A stretch of DNA of 64,000 nucleotides from CAWCTD01 sp963798455. GTDB lineage: Bacteria; Acidobacteriota; Terriglobia; Bryobacterales; Bryobacteraceae. The notes under the pieces were generated by a model, which ran no database searches, was not told where the DNA came from, and saw nothing but the letters and a program-made list of their open reading frames with translations. The position numbers and the translations under genes were made by a program. Shown in pieces: positions 37,227 through 45,101 of the stretch (within the stretch, counting starts at the first letter, position 1; each line of letters starts with the position of its first letter). The stretch is from contig CAWCTD010000003.1 of NCBI GenBank assembly GCA_963798455.1, positions 1,054,001 to 1,118,000 on the forward strand. Direction: 5' to 3'.

Positions 37227-37514
37227 TTAAAAGAGTGCCGGTTGCATGGGCAGCCGAAGGCGTTCTTCTTGGGCACGGATCTCCTCGCGCAGTTGCCGGT
37301 ACAACTCTAGAAATAGGAAGGCCACCGGAGCGCGATAAGTGATCTCTAGTCGCAGAGCTGTCAGCAGCGGGGGAAGTGCACGACCGCGTTCGTAGCGGGA
37401 CAGCATTGCGATGTTCCGATGGCCCAGCAGCAGAGCGACCTGCTTCTGAGAGAAGCCCATCCTTCGGCGATATAGGACGAGGCTATTTTGCTTTGGATAT
37501 TTGTCTTGGTTCAT
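37227..37514 (-). CDS. XRE-family regulator
   Basis: 95 residues. The helix-turn-helix reads LVLYRRRMGFSQKQVALLLGHRNIAMLSRYERGRALPPLLTALRLEI (residues 12-60), followed by a helical tail. Probably represses its own operon, which includes the small unknown genes and the methylase. Its small size and place at the head of a methylase cassette resemble the C proteins of restriction-modification systems, which delay restriction until methylation is done; this is inference. Confidence 0.8.
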   Translation of the reverse strand: MNQDKYPKQNSLVLYRRRMGFSQKQVALLLGHRNIAMLSRYERGRALPPLLTALRLEITYRAPVAFLFLELYRQLREEIRAQEERLRLPMQPALF

Positions 37515-37582
37515 GAAGCTTCATGGTGCCCTCACTCTATCAGTTGGGCAGAATCCGTAAAGGCGGGAAAACTTACGTGTCA

Positions 37583-37795
37583 CTACCACTTATCATCCCG
37601 ATTTGTTATCAACCTGTGGAAGAGCCGCTCCCGCCGTCGCGCCAGGATGCGCAGGGTCAACTCGGCAAGCCGGCGCTGATGGTGCCGCTCGGCCCACTCA
37701 GCTCGGGCTCTGCGGACACCCATTGACAGCGTGTTCAAAAGACACGCCCGGATGAGATCCAAGGCCAATTGGGTGAAGAAGTCGGGTAGCGTCAT
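37583..37795 (-). CDS. Small basic hypothetical protein
   Basis: 70 residues, Arg-rich and helical (RRARAEWAERHHQRRLAELTLRILARRRERLFHRLITNRD). No motif recognised. Same strand as its neighbours, 68 nt from the XRE gene. It could be a real short element gene, but the amino-acid composition is low-complexity, so support is limited. Confidence 0.4.
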   Translation of the reverse strand: MTLPDFFTQLALDLIRACLLNTLSMGVRRARAEWAERHHQRRLAELTLRILARRRERLFHRLITNRDDKW

Positions 37796-37827
37796 AGGTC
37801 TGCTGATGATGGCGCTGGGGCGTAAAA

Positions 37828-37895
37828 CCGAAAAGACGGGAAAAGTTGCACCGGAGTCTATGTCAACTCGCGGGCAAGTTTTCCCGTCTTTTCGG
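37828..37895. repeat. 22-bp inverted repeat with 24-nt loop
   Basis: Left arm 37828-37849 (starts CCGAAAAGACGGG, ends AAAAGTTGC) and right arm 37874-37895 are complementary in 21 of 22 positions. No T-run follows, so it is not a typical terminator. It sits just downstream of the recombinase gene 37958-38944. The 12-mer GGGAAAAGTTGC from the left arm recurs at 40193-40204, on the other side of the tandem recombinase pair. It may be a recombination site of those enzymes. Confidence 0.7.
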
Positions 37896-37957
37896 GCTGC
37901 CGCATGTGCCTTATGCTGCGGCTACTGGGAAGGTTGCTGAGGCCATCGAACCATTTC

Positions 37958-38944
37958 TCACGTATGTCCAAGCGGAGTCTGCAGCGGCACGCTCCGCGTG
38001 TCCGTAGGGGGCACTTCCGCTGCACGATACACCAAATACACGCGATGAGCCTGCTTGGCTGCTACTCGGTCCAAGCCAAGGTAATAGCGGCAGGTGGTCT
38101 CCAGCCGCTCATGCCCCAGGATCTCCTTGATGTGGCCGATGGGGCAGCCGTTGAATAGGAGCTGCGTTGCGGCGGTGTGCCGCAAGAGGTGCGGTGTCAC
38201 CGGCTTCGTGAGTCCCGCCAGCTTGCGGTATCGGGCAAAGGGCCGCCACACGTCATCGCGGCTCAATCGCGACCGGCCGTTTTGACTGACAAACAAGGCC
38301 GGATGGCCGTCCGTCCGCATCCCCAGGTATCTGCGCAGCCACTCCAAAGATCGGTCGGTGAAAAACACAACCCGCTCCTTGCCGCCCTTGCCGATCACTT
38401 TGGCTTCTCGATTCGCAAAGTCGATCTGGCTGCGGTCGATGGAGAGCGCCTCGCCGATTCGCATGCCGGTTCCCAATAGCGCCTCAACCAGTGCCCGAAA
38501 CCTCAGGCCAAAAATAGACGGACTGCCATCCTGGTTGGCGACGCAAATAGCGGTCACAAACCGCTCCACCTCCTGGACACTCAGATACAGCACATCGCGA
38601 CGGGGACGCCGGGGTAGTGAAATGCTCGCCGGGTCAAGCACGGGCAGGCCGAGCTCGTCCCGGCAGTACTGCAACAAGCGCTTGAACGCCGCCAGAATGC
38701 TCACCTGCCGGCCAACACTGTGACCTCGCCCCAGCATGCCGGCCTTCAGCGCCAGCACGTCCTCTTTTGAGTAAGAGCAAACCGATCGCTCGCCGATCAG
38801 GATTTGCACCTGCCTAAGACAGTCTCGATACTTGAGGATAGACTGGCGGGCAAACCGCAGTTCAACCTCAGCGTAGAGCAAGAACTGGGGTGCCAACTGC
38901 CCAAGCGTCGGGAACTGCTGATTTGAGCTGGAGTGTTCGGGCAT
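37958..38944 (-). CDS. Tyrosine recombinase (integrase 2, XerCD-like)
   Basis: 328 residues from ATG 38944 (MPEHSSSNQQFPTLGQL); the frame is open to 39103. The N-terminal core-binding domain (FLLYAEVELRFARQSILKYRDCLRQV) precedes catalytic Arg in LLGTGMRIGEALSI, KGGKERVVFF, HLLRHTAATQLL (His-x-x-Arg), GHERLETTCRYYLGLD with nucleophile Tyr. The LSRDD and IGKGG segments are shared with integrase 3 at 39251-40156, so the two are paralogues in tandem. They may act as a heterodimer, as XerC/XerD do. Not adjacent to the tRNA junctions. Confidence 0.88.
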   Translation of the reverse strand: MPEHSSSNQQFPTLGQLAPQFLLYAEVELRFARQSILKYRDCLRQVQILIGERSVCSYSKEDVLALKAGMLGRGHSVGRQVSILAAFKRLLQYCRDELGLPVLDPASISLPRRPRRDVLYLSVQEVERFVTAICVANQDGSPSIFGLRFRALVEALLGTGMRIGEALSIDRSQIDFANREAKVIGKGGKERVVFFTDRSLEWLRRYLGMRTDGHPALFVSQNGRSRLSRDDVWRPFARYRKLAGLTKPVTPHLLRHTAATQLLFNGCPIGHIKEILGHERLETTCRYYLGLDRVAAKQAHRVYLVYRAAEVPPTDTRSVPLQTPLGHT

Positions 38945-39250
38945 ACAAAAAGACCTTCTTCGATCAGAGCGTTTCTTCTCAGAGAAGGCCTGTTTGCATA
39001 TTGGGCCATTGAACAGCGACAGGAAGGCGTCAATTCGGCTGACATACCCTTGAGCTGACTTTACATCAGGCTCAGGGTAGCCGACCCTTGACAACACGCT
39101 CACTGTGTGGCGTATTGTGGGAAAATCTCCCTAGAAAGGAGGTGACCCATCGCCAGAGATTCAATGGAGTACCCAGAAACTAGCCGAGAAGGAAATGTTC
39201 TGATGGATTACTTGTTACCGATCCGAAGTGTAGCAGAACCGTGAAAGCTG
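38945..39250. other. Gap between tandem recombinases with 16S-3'-end-like sequence
   Basis: 306 nt without a convincing gene. At 39133-39148 the plus strand reads AGAAAGGAGGTGACCC, so the minus strand reads GGGTCACCTCCTTTCT, followed by AGGGAG. That nearly copies the 3' end of 16S rRNA (GGATCACCTCCTTTCT). On the plus strand it is an ideal Shine-Dalgarno sequence, but the only ATG nearby (39163, a 26-codon frame) is about 20 nt away. The segment may be a binding or integration site rather than a gene. Confidence 0.45.
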
Positions 39251-40156
39251 TCAAGCTGCCGCTTCCGGTGGCACGGTGTAATCGAGGCAGTTCTTCACGA
39301 CTTGTTTTAGTGCCCGCTTGTCTACTCCCAAATAGTACTTGGCTGTGGTCTGGATGTCAGCGTGCCCGGCCAGTTCCTTGATGAAGCGAATGTCGGCCCC
39401 GTGGGTGAGCAGATTGGTGCAGTAGGTGTGCCGCAGAAGGTGGGGCGTGAGCGGCTTGTCGATTTGGGACTTGCGCCGCAGGGCGACGAAGACCTTTGAC
39501 ATATCGTCGCGCCGGAGCCGCCGGGGGATGCCGGTGGTGACGAACAGGGCGGGGTCGTCGTCGCGACGACGGTAGAGGTAGCGTTTGACCGCAGCCAGGC
39601 ATTGCTCGGTGAAGAAAACAGTTCTTCGCTTCCCGCCCTTGCCTACGATCTCGATTTCCGGCTGATTGAGCTCAAAGGGCGTCCGGTCCAGGGCGAGGGC
39701 CTCGGAAATGCGCAGGCCGGTGGTTAGCAGGATCTCGATGAGCGTGCGCAGACGCAGCCCGGTAAACGTATACGGGTTGATCGCGGCAAACAGGCGCTGG
39801 ACTTCCTCATTGGTCAAGTACTGCACGTGGGGAACCGGGCGCTGGGGGAGCTGGATTTCGGCCGGGTCCAAGGCCGGAACCTTGAGCACGCTGCGGCAGA
39901 ACTTGAGAAAGAGTTTCAGCGCCATCAGCACGCTGTACTGGCGATTGATCCCGATTCCCTTTTCCACCATGGCCGACCGGAAGCGGATAAGGTCCAGCCG
40001 GTTGATCTGTTCCACCTGCAGATCCCCCATCTGCGGCAAAATCCAAGACCGCAGGCAGTCATTGAGCTTGCCCATGGTTTCCTGCGCGTAATTGCGCTCC
40101 GCCCGGCCGTAGGCCAGAAAGAGCTTGGAAGCTTCCGCCACAGTCATATTATGCAT
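39251..40156 (-). CDS. Tyrosine recombinase (integrase 3, XerCD-like)
   Basis: 301 residues from ATG 40156 (MHNMTVAEASKLFLAYGRAERNY); a TTG at 40189 is less likely. The N-terminal core-binding domain and catalytic domain are as in XerC/D: TTGLRISEALALD (Arg), GKGGKRRTVFF, HLLRHTYCTNLL (His-x-x-Arg), GHADIQTTAKYYLGVD with Tyr. Clearly homologous to the downstream integrase 2. The pair may move a cassette bounded by GGGAAAAGTTGC repeats (37838-37849 and 40193-40204), the second just 37 nt upstream of this start. Confidence 0.88.
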   Translation of the reverse strand: MHNMTVAEASKLFLAYGRAERNYAQETMGKLNDCLRSWILPQMGDLQVEQINRLDLIRFRSAMVEKGIGINRQYSVLMALKLFLKFCRSVLKVPALDPAEIQLPQRPVPHVQYLTNEEVQRLFAAINPYTFTGLRLRTLIEILLTTGLRISEALALDRTPFELNQPEIEIVGKGGKRRTVFFTEQCLAAVKRYLYRRRDDDPALFVTTGIPRRLRRDDMSKVFVALRRKSQIDKPLTPHLLRHTYCTNLLTHGADIRFIKELAGHADIQTTAKYYLGVDKRALKQVVKNCLDYTVPPEAAA

Positions 40157-40387
40157 AGGCAGTATATGGAAGGATGGCGGTCGCGACAAGGAGGGAAAAG
40201 TTGCCTGGAATTACATGCGGTGTGGATTACTTCACAGATCAGGCGGCGCACGGTCCCTAAGCGCTCAAAAAACGGCCCCTGAAAGGGGTCGTGTTCAATA
40301 TCGTAAATAAAGATCGGAGGCGGCCTATTGGGTGGCTTCGGTTGACGGTTGGACACAGAACCTTCGTTGAGGCACATCCACTCGCAT

Positions 40388-40424
40388 AAAAAAAGTGGTG
40401 AGAGACGTAAAGGTCTGCACCACT
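40388..40424 (-). terminator. Rho-independent terminator for the 206-aa protein
   Basis: On the minus strand, AGTGGTG (40424-40418), an inner AGAC/GTCT pair, then CACCACT (40400-40394) form a stem that runs into seven Ts. It starts 11 nt after the stop of the 40436-41056 gene, the right place to end that transcript. Confidence 0.75.
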
Positions 40425-40435
40425 CTTGGATTTGT

Positions 40436-41056
40436 CTAACCGATCGGCTTCTTCAGCCAGGAAAGTCCCGTCCTTAGGGTGAAGATGCTGCCGGAAAGCA
40501 GGGAAGGGTTTCCCGGCTGAACGAACCAGACCTTGCCCACCTCGTACTGCACGAACAGGGCTGTCCTCCGATTCAGCGTACGGTCGTATTCAAGGCCGCC
40601 AACGAGAGTCCTGCTGCGGTTTGGAGATGAGTCGGGCGCGGTCATGTATCCGTAGAAGGACACCTTGACCTTGCGCGCAAGCGTGCCGGTGCGCACCCGG
40701 AAGCCAACGCCGGCAGTGACGCCGGCCTTGGTGTACTGACTGTTGCGCTGCTGGACTGCCGCCACGACGCCCATCACCGACAGGTGGTGGGAGACGAGAA
40801 GATCAAGCATGTTTTTCGTTCTCCACGCGTAGCCGTCCGGCAGGAACCACTTCTTATCGCGACTGACTTCGCCTAGGGCCCGAAGTTCGAGCCTGGGGCC
40901 GATTGGCTGCCAGAACCGGACAAATGCGCCCATGGCCGGAGCTTTTTCGTAGCCCAGGTTAGCCGAAAGTCCCAACGGGGTGCCGACGGTTAACAGTTGG
41001 GCCTGCAACCCACTCCAGAAAACAAGCAGGCACACGACGGGCCTTAGCAATTTCAT
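40436..41056 (-). CDS. Outer-membrane-like beta-barrel protein of unknown function
   Basis: 206 residues from ATG 41056, preceded by GGAGGTCTAAATCC. A signal peptide (MKLLRPVVCLLVFWSGLQAQ) is followed by alternating hydrophobic strands, for example LTVGTPLGLSANLGYEKAPAMGAFV, RLELRALGEVSRD, KVKVSFYGYMTAPDSS, GGLEYDRTLNRRTALFVQYEVGKVWF and FTLRTGLSWLKK. The final residues (KKPIG, no terminal aromatic) do not give the classic OMP ending. Such small barrels are often acidobacterial cargo. It lies between the recombinase pair and a giant surface protein, so it may be cargo of the same element. Confidence 0.62.
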   Translation of the reverse strand: MKLLRPVVCLLVFWSGLQAQLLTVGTPLGLSANLGYEKAPAMGAFVRFWQPIGPRLELRALGEVSRDKKWFLPDGYAWRTKNMLDLLVSHHLSVMGVVAAVQQRNSQYTKAGVTAGVGFRVRTGTLARKVKVSFYGYMTAPDSSPNRSRTLVGGLEYDRTLNRRTALFVQYEVGKVWFVQPGNPSLLSGSIFTLRTGLSWLKKPIG

Positions 41057-41267
41057 GGATTTAGACCTCCTGAAAGTTTTGTTGCTGACTGTGGAGGGCC
41101 CTGGAAGTATAGGGAAGCAAAGGACTTCTGTAATCTCAAATGAAGGGGAACACCGAAACCGCACGGCGCACGGGGGTGTCACGGATTGGGGGGAACGAAA
41201 AGCGCGCGCCGTGGGCGAGGGGTATGCCACGGATCACGGGAGCGCGGGTGAGCGGAGGAGCGTCTGG

Positions 41268-44200
41268 TTATTGGGCGGGGATGAGTTCGGTCGCGGGAAT
41301 TGTGCTGGTGTCTGGGAGGGTCGGTGTAGCAGCGCCGTCCGCGGCGGTGGGTACCTCGACCGCTGCGGTCGAGGTAGTACTCTCCGTAGCCGGTAAGTTC
41401 TCTGTCGAGGTTGAGGTCGGGGTCTCCCCTGGCAGGGTTGTAGTTGGGGTCTCGGGTGCCGGTGTTGGCAGTGCGTCCGCCGTTGCCGGGGTTGTGACGG
41501 GGTCACTGGTTGCCGGGGTTGTAGTGGGGGTGTCCGTTGCCGGGGTTGTGCTTGCGCTGTCCCCAGCCGGAGTGGGAGTGACCACGACCGCCGGAAGCGG
41601 CACGGTCGTGCCGTCGGAGACAAAGAGTCTCGCCTCGGGGCTGGCGAAGGAGTGCCAATCAAACATCACGTCAGTGGTGGTCGCCATCCCCATCGCGAGC
41701 GTAAATCCCGTGGCGTCCTTGTCCGCGATGAACGCGGGCACGGCGAACTTCTCCGTCGAAAAGGTGATGACCGGCGTGTGGGCGTAAGGCTTGGTGAACG
41801 TGACGCGGACGGAGGTGGCGCCGGACAGGATTTTGGCCTCGCCTACCGAGTCGCCGGAGAAGTTGTCGGGGGCGTAGACCGTCAGCGGCTTGTCCGTGCT
41901 GAGACTTGCGCCGGTTTGGTTTTGCAGCGCCTGGATTTCCTTCTGCTGCTGTTGGATAGCAGAGATCAGGTAGGGCACGAAGCTGGAATAGCCGAGGGAC
42001 TTCAGCCCGGTCGCGGGGTCCGTGGATACCAGGTCGGGCAGGATTTGCTCGACCGCCTGGGCGATCAAGCCGGCGTGCAGGGTGCTCGTGGCGCTCTCGG
42101 TTTTCCAGTTGAAGTACACGGGCTGGAGTGCCAGCACCTTCTGGAGCATGTCGCCCATATCCGTGATGTTGGTCTTGAGGCGTTCGTCAGACGTGCAGTG
42201 CACGTCGCTACCAGTGGGGTTGATGTCACAAGTGCCGACGGAGTTCTGGAAGCGGGCGACGATGCCGGAAACCGAAGAGTTTCCGACGGTGAGGGTGTAA
42301 TCGGGGCTGGTGTTGGCGATGGAAACCTTGGTCGTGGTGCCAGAGGCAAACAACGCCGTACCGCCCGTGCCGGTGACTTGCAACGTTGCACCTGGCGCCG
42401 TCGAGCCTATCCCGACGTTATCAGTTGCACGCCCGAGTACTACACAGTTATCACATTCCGCCGTAGCACCAGACCCAACTGCTGTAGAAAAGTTGTGTTG
42501 TATTGTACTTGCCGGACCGGCACCATACCCTAGATAGGTATTATCATGGCCGCTTACATTTCCGATTCCACTAACAAAATCAGATGCTCCATTCCATCCG
42601 GCATCCTGCCCAATTGCGGTATTATGATATCCAGTTGTGTTGAGTTCCAAAGCGCTCACACCAACAGCGACGTTGTTATATCCAGTGGTGTTAGATTCCA
42701 TCGTAGGGGAGCCAACAGCGACGTTGTTATATCCAGTGGTGTTTTGGAAGAGAGCATTCATCCCAACCGCCGAATTCTCGAACCCAGTAGTATTACTCAA
42801 CAGGGCATCAAAACCAACAGCAGTGTTGTTATTCCCAGCAAGACTCGATAGGTCTCCTGTTGTCACGCTGAAGAGTGCTTGATTGCCGATTGCAGTGTTG
42901 TAGTTGGCAGTTGTAGCATTGAACAACGCCCTGAAACCGACTGCGACAGAAGACCCACCCCCTGTGGTGATATGGTTCATCGACTCCTGCCCGACGGCTA
43001 CGTTATACCCACTGGCTGCGGCGGCCAAGAGAGCCCCTTGCCCAATTGCAATATTAAAGCTTCCGGTCGTGATTCCAGTTCCGGCAGTTTCTCCAATGGC
43101 CACGTTTGACGAACCGGTAGTATTACTGGTCAGCGCGTATCGCCCTATTGCCGTGTTGAAAGATCCTGTAGTGTTGTTGAACATCGCTGTATTTCCGAAG
43201 GCGGTATTGCGAATGCCAGACGTGTTTGAATATAAGACTCCGCCTGGGCCAAAGGAAGTATTGCCAGTCCCCGTGTTGTTGCCACGTTCAGGGCCAGCGC
43301 CAACCAACATATTAGTGCCTGAGCCTCCGGTCGATAAGGTGAACCCTGAAATGCTTTGACCTAAAGTTCCGCTAGAAGTAACTACCGGTATGGTACCTAC
43401 GGTGGTGAGAGCGTTTCCCCCAAAAACTGCCGTATTGGCGCCGTTGGTGAAGCTTGTTGCTGTGACCGTCCCATTCACCTGCAAAGCCGTAGCAGGATTC
43501 GTCGTCTCGATGCCCACGTTGCCGTTGGACAAAACGGTGAGCACATCAGCGGTCGAAGAACCGACGCGGAAGAGCTGTTCGGTGCCGCCGGAGATGCGGT
43601 CAACGCGGAAATTGGCGGCAACGGTGGAAGAACCGTAAGCATAGAAGCCGGCGGCAGTGTTGGTGGGGGCAAGCGTATTGGCCCAGACCTGCTGCCAAGC
43701 CCCCTGGTAGCCGGCGGGAGCCATGCCGGTGACGGTCAAGGCGCCGCCGACGTTGGTTAAGCCGGTGCCGTAGAAGTTGGAGACGGCGGCGCCGTTGGAG
43801 AGCTGCAGGCTGGTGAGGTCTAAGGTCGTGGTGGCGTTGAGGAGGGTGTTGAACGCGTTGGTGACGCCGGTGCCCTGCAGGGTGGTGTTGACGGTCAGGT
43901 TGTCGATGTTGGTCGTGGTGGCGTTCAGCGATGAGATCCTTGCTCCACTGTTGAGAAAAGCTTCGCCTACGCCGGTAAGCGTGCCTTGCAGGGCGGTATT
44001 GCCGGCGATCATCACCGGTCCCCCAACCTGGAGGGCAAAATCCGGACTCGTTGACGTTGCGATGGCCAGTGTCCTGCCGATGTTGAAGCTGTCTGTCGTG
44101 GTCGCTGCATTGAACAAGGAGCCGCCGGTGTAGACCACTCCCCCGGCGAAGGAAGTCGCGCCGGATACGGTCAAGTCGCCGCCGATGTTGAGTGTTCCGG

Positions 44201-44933
44201 TGGACGTGGCGTTGGAGAAACTCAAGTTGTCGAGGCCGGTCGCCCCGGCGACCGAAAGACTACCTGTGACCGATACCCCGGAGGCGGTCAGCGATGAGGC
44301 GGTCACGGTGTCGCCGGAGAGGTATTTGAAGGAGCCTGCCAGTCCTCCGAGCTTGTCATCGGGTGCGACGACGGAGACTCCGAGAGAGGTGCCGGCAGGG
44401 CCTTGGGGACCGGCGAGGCCGGTATCGCCTTTCCCGCCTTGGGGACCCTGGAGCTTGCCGGATAAAAGATAGGCAGCAAGGATCTGGTCTACCTGGGCGG
44501 CGAGTTGAGTGCTTGCAGAGGTGGTGTTTGGGACTGGTTGGGTGAACGCTGGTTCACTAGGATTCGAGCTGCTCAGCGCGCCATTGGCTTGAGTCACCGT
44601 ATCCCCTGCCGACGTTGGCATTCCATCAGAAACGGGCGCATTTGAGCCAGGACTTGTGGATTCTGCCGCGCGATGAACTGGGAAGTTCGCCAGATCCGGG
44701 AGTTTGGGAGTGGGTACGAGGGTAGTGATCACCATCGGCGCGAGCGCCGCGGCCACGGCCAAAAGAGCTATCAATGCCAAAACGCCCAGGCCAATGAAGC
44801 CGAGGTTAGTGGTGGCGGTGAGACGCACATGGGGCGCGATCATGATGGAATTGGTAATTTGTTTTGGTTCGGGAGGTTGAACAGACAACGCAGAAGGTTT
44901 GAAGCCGGGCTGAATGCAGGTCGGCGTGTTCAA
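41268..44933 (-). CDS. Giant surface protein with S74 chaperone (Patescibacteria-like)
   Basis: 1221 residues. After a membrane segment (LGFIGLGVLALIALLAVAAALAP, residues ~43-65) comes a collagen-like GPQGGKGDTGLAGPQGPAG, then beta-solenoid repeats. Residues ~555-840 carry many copies of NTTGxxNVAVGxxAL, as in trimeric adhesin heads. SDERLKTNI at ~915 starts an intramolecular-chaperone (peptidase S74) domain with its self-cleavage-type Ser context. The C-terminus is Thr/Pro-rich. It probably forms a trimeric fibre. The GTTTKVSIANTSPDYTLTVGN style is typical of Patescibacteria/CPR surface proteins, so lateral transfer, or an assembly chimera, is worth asking about. No assembly genes adjacent. 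Confidence 0.75.
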   Translation of the reverse strand: MNTPTCIQPGFKPSALSVQPPEPKQITNSIMIAPHVRLTATTNLGFIGLGVLALIALLAVAAALAPMVITTLVPTPKLPDLANFPVHRAAESTSPGSNAPVSDGMPTSAGDTVTQANGALSSSNPSEPAFTQPVPNTTSASTQLAAQVDQILAAYLLSGKLQGPQGGKGDTGLAGPQGPAGTSLGVSVVAPDDKLGGLAGSFKYLSGDTVTASSLTASGVSVTGSLSVAGATGLDNLSFSNATSTGTLNIGGDLTVSGATSFAGGVVYTGGSLFNAATTTDSFNIGRTLAIATSTSPDFALQVGGPVMIAGNTALQGTLTGVGEAFLNSGARISSLNATTTNIDNLTVNTTLQGTGVTNAFNTLLNATTTLDLTSLQLSNGAAVSNFYGTGLTNVGGALTVTGMAPAGYQGAWQQVWANTLAPTNTAAGFYAYGSSTVAANFRVDRISGGTEQLFRVGSSTADVLTVLSNGNVGIETTNPATALQVNGTVTATSFTNGANTAVFGGNALTTVGTIPVVTSSGTLGQSISGFTLSTGGSGTNMLVGAGPERGNNTGTGNTSFGPGGVLYSNTSGIRNTAFGNTAMFNNTTGSFNTAIGRYALTSNTTGSSNVAIGETAGTGITTGSFNIAIGQGALLAAAASGYNVAVGQESMNHITTGGGSSVAVGFRALFNATTANYNTAIGNQALFSVTTGDLSSLAGNNNTAVGFDALLSNTTGFENSAVGMNALFQNTTGYNNVAVGSPTMESNTTGYNNVAVGVSALELNTTGYHNTAIGQDAGWNGASDFVSGIGNVSGHDNTYLGYGAGPASTIQHNFSTAVGSGATAECDNCVVLGRATDNVGIGSTAPGATLQVTGTGGTALFASGTTTKVSIANTSPDYTLTVGNSSVSGIVARFQNSVGTCDINPTGSDVHCTSDERLKTNITDMGDMLQKVLALQPVYFNWKTESATSTLHAGLIAQAVEQILPDLVSTDPATGLKSLGYSSFVPYLISAIQQQQKEIQALQNQTGASLSTDKPLTVYAPDNFSGDSVGEAKILSGATSVRVTFTKPYAHTPVITFSTEKFAVPAFIADKDATGFTLAMGMATTTDVMFDWHSFASPEARLFVSDGTTVPLPAVVVTPTPAGDSASTTPATDTPTTTPATSDPVTTPATADALPTPAPETPTTTLPGETPTSTSTENLPATESTTSTAAVEVPTAADGAATPTLPDTSTIPATELIPAQ

Positions 44934-45101
44934 CCCAGAAAGGGAGAGAGAAGTCTACCCTAAGTATAACAGAAATATAGCGCTTAGTCCAAGGTCAGAC
45001 CAGCAACGCCGACTCTGCAATTAGTTATCTAGCTTCATCAACAACTGTCGCCGCGCGGCATGACCTTGGCCCGAACCCGGGCAGCCACTTCTCGTCACTG
45101 C

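Noticed and set aside
37828..37895. Inverted repeat as a transcription terminator
   Set aside because: No T-run on either strand after the stem; sequence recurs near the second recombinase start, favouring a recombination role.
41652..42533. Plus-strand frames opposite the giant surface protein
   Set aside because: The repeats on the minus strand explain the open frames; the plus frames show no conserved domain.
42460..43340. Regularly repeated DNA in the surface gene as a CRISPR array
   Set aside because: Repeats are coding, differ in length and sequence and encode the NTTGxxNVAVG motif; no leader or cas genes.
41268..44933. Prophage tail-fibre interpretation of the S74 protein
   Set aside because: No capsid, portal or tail genes anywhere in the island; a membrane segment and Thr/Pro tail favour a cell-surface fibre.
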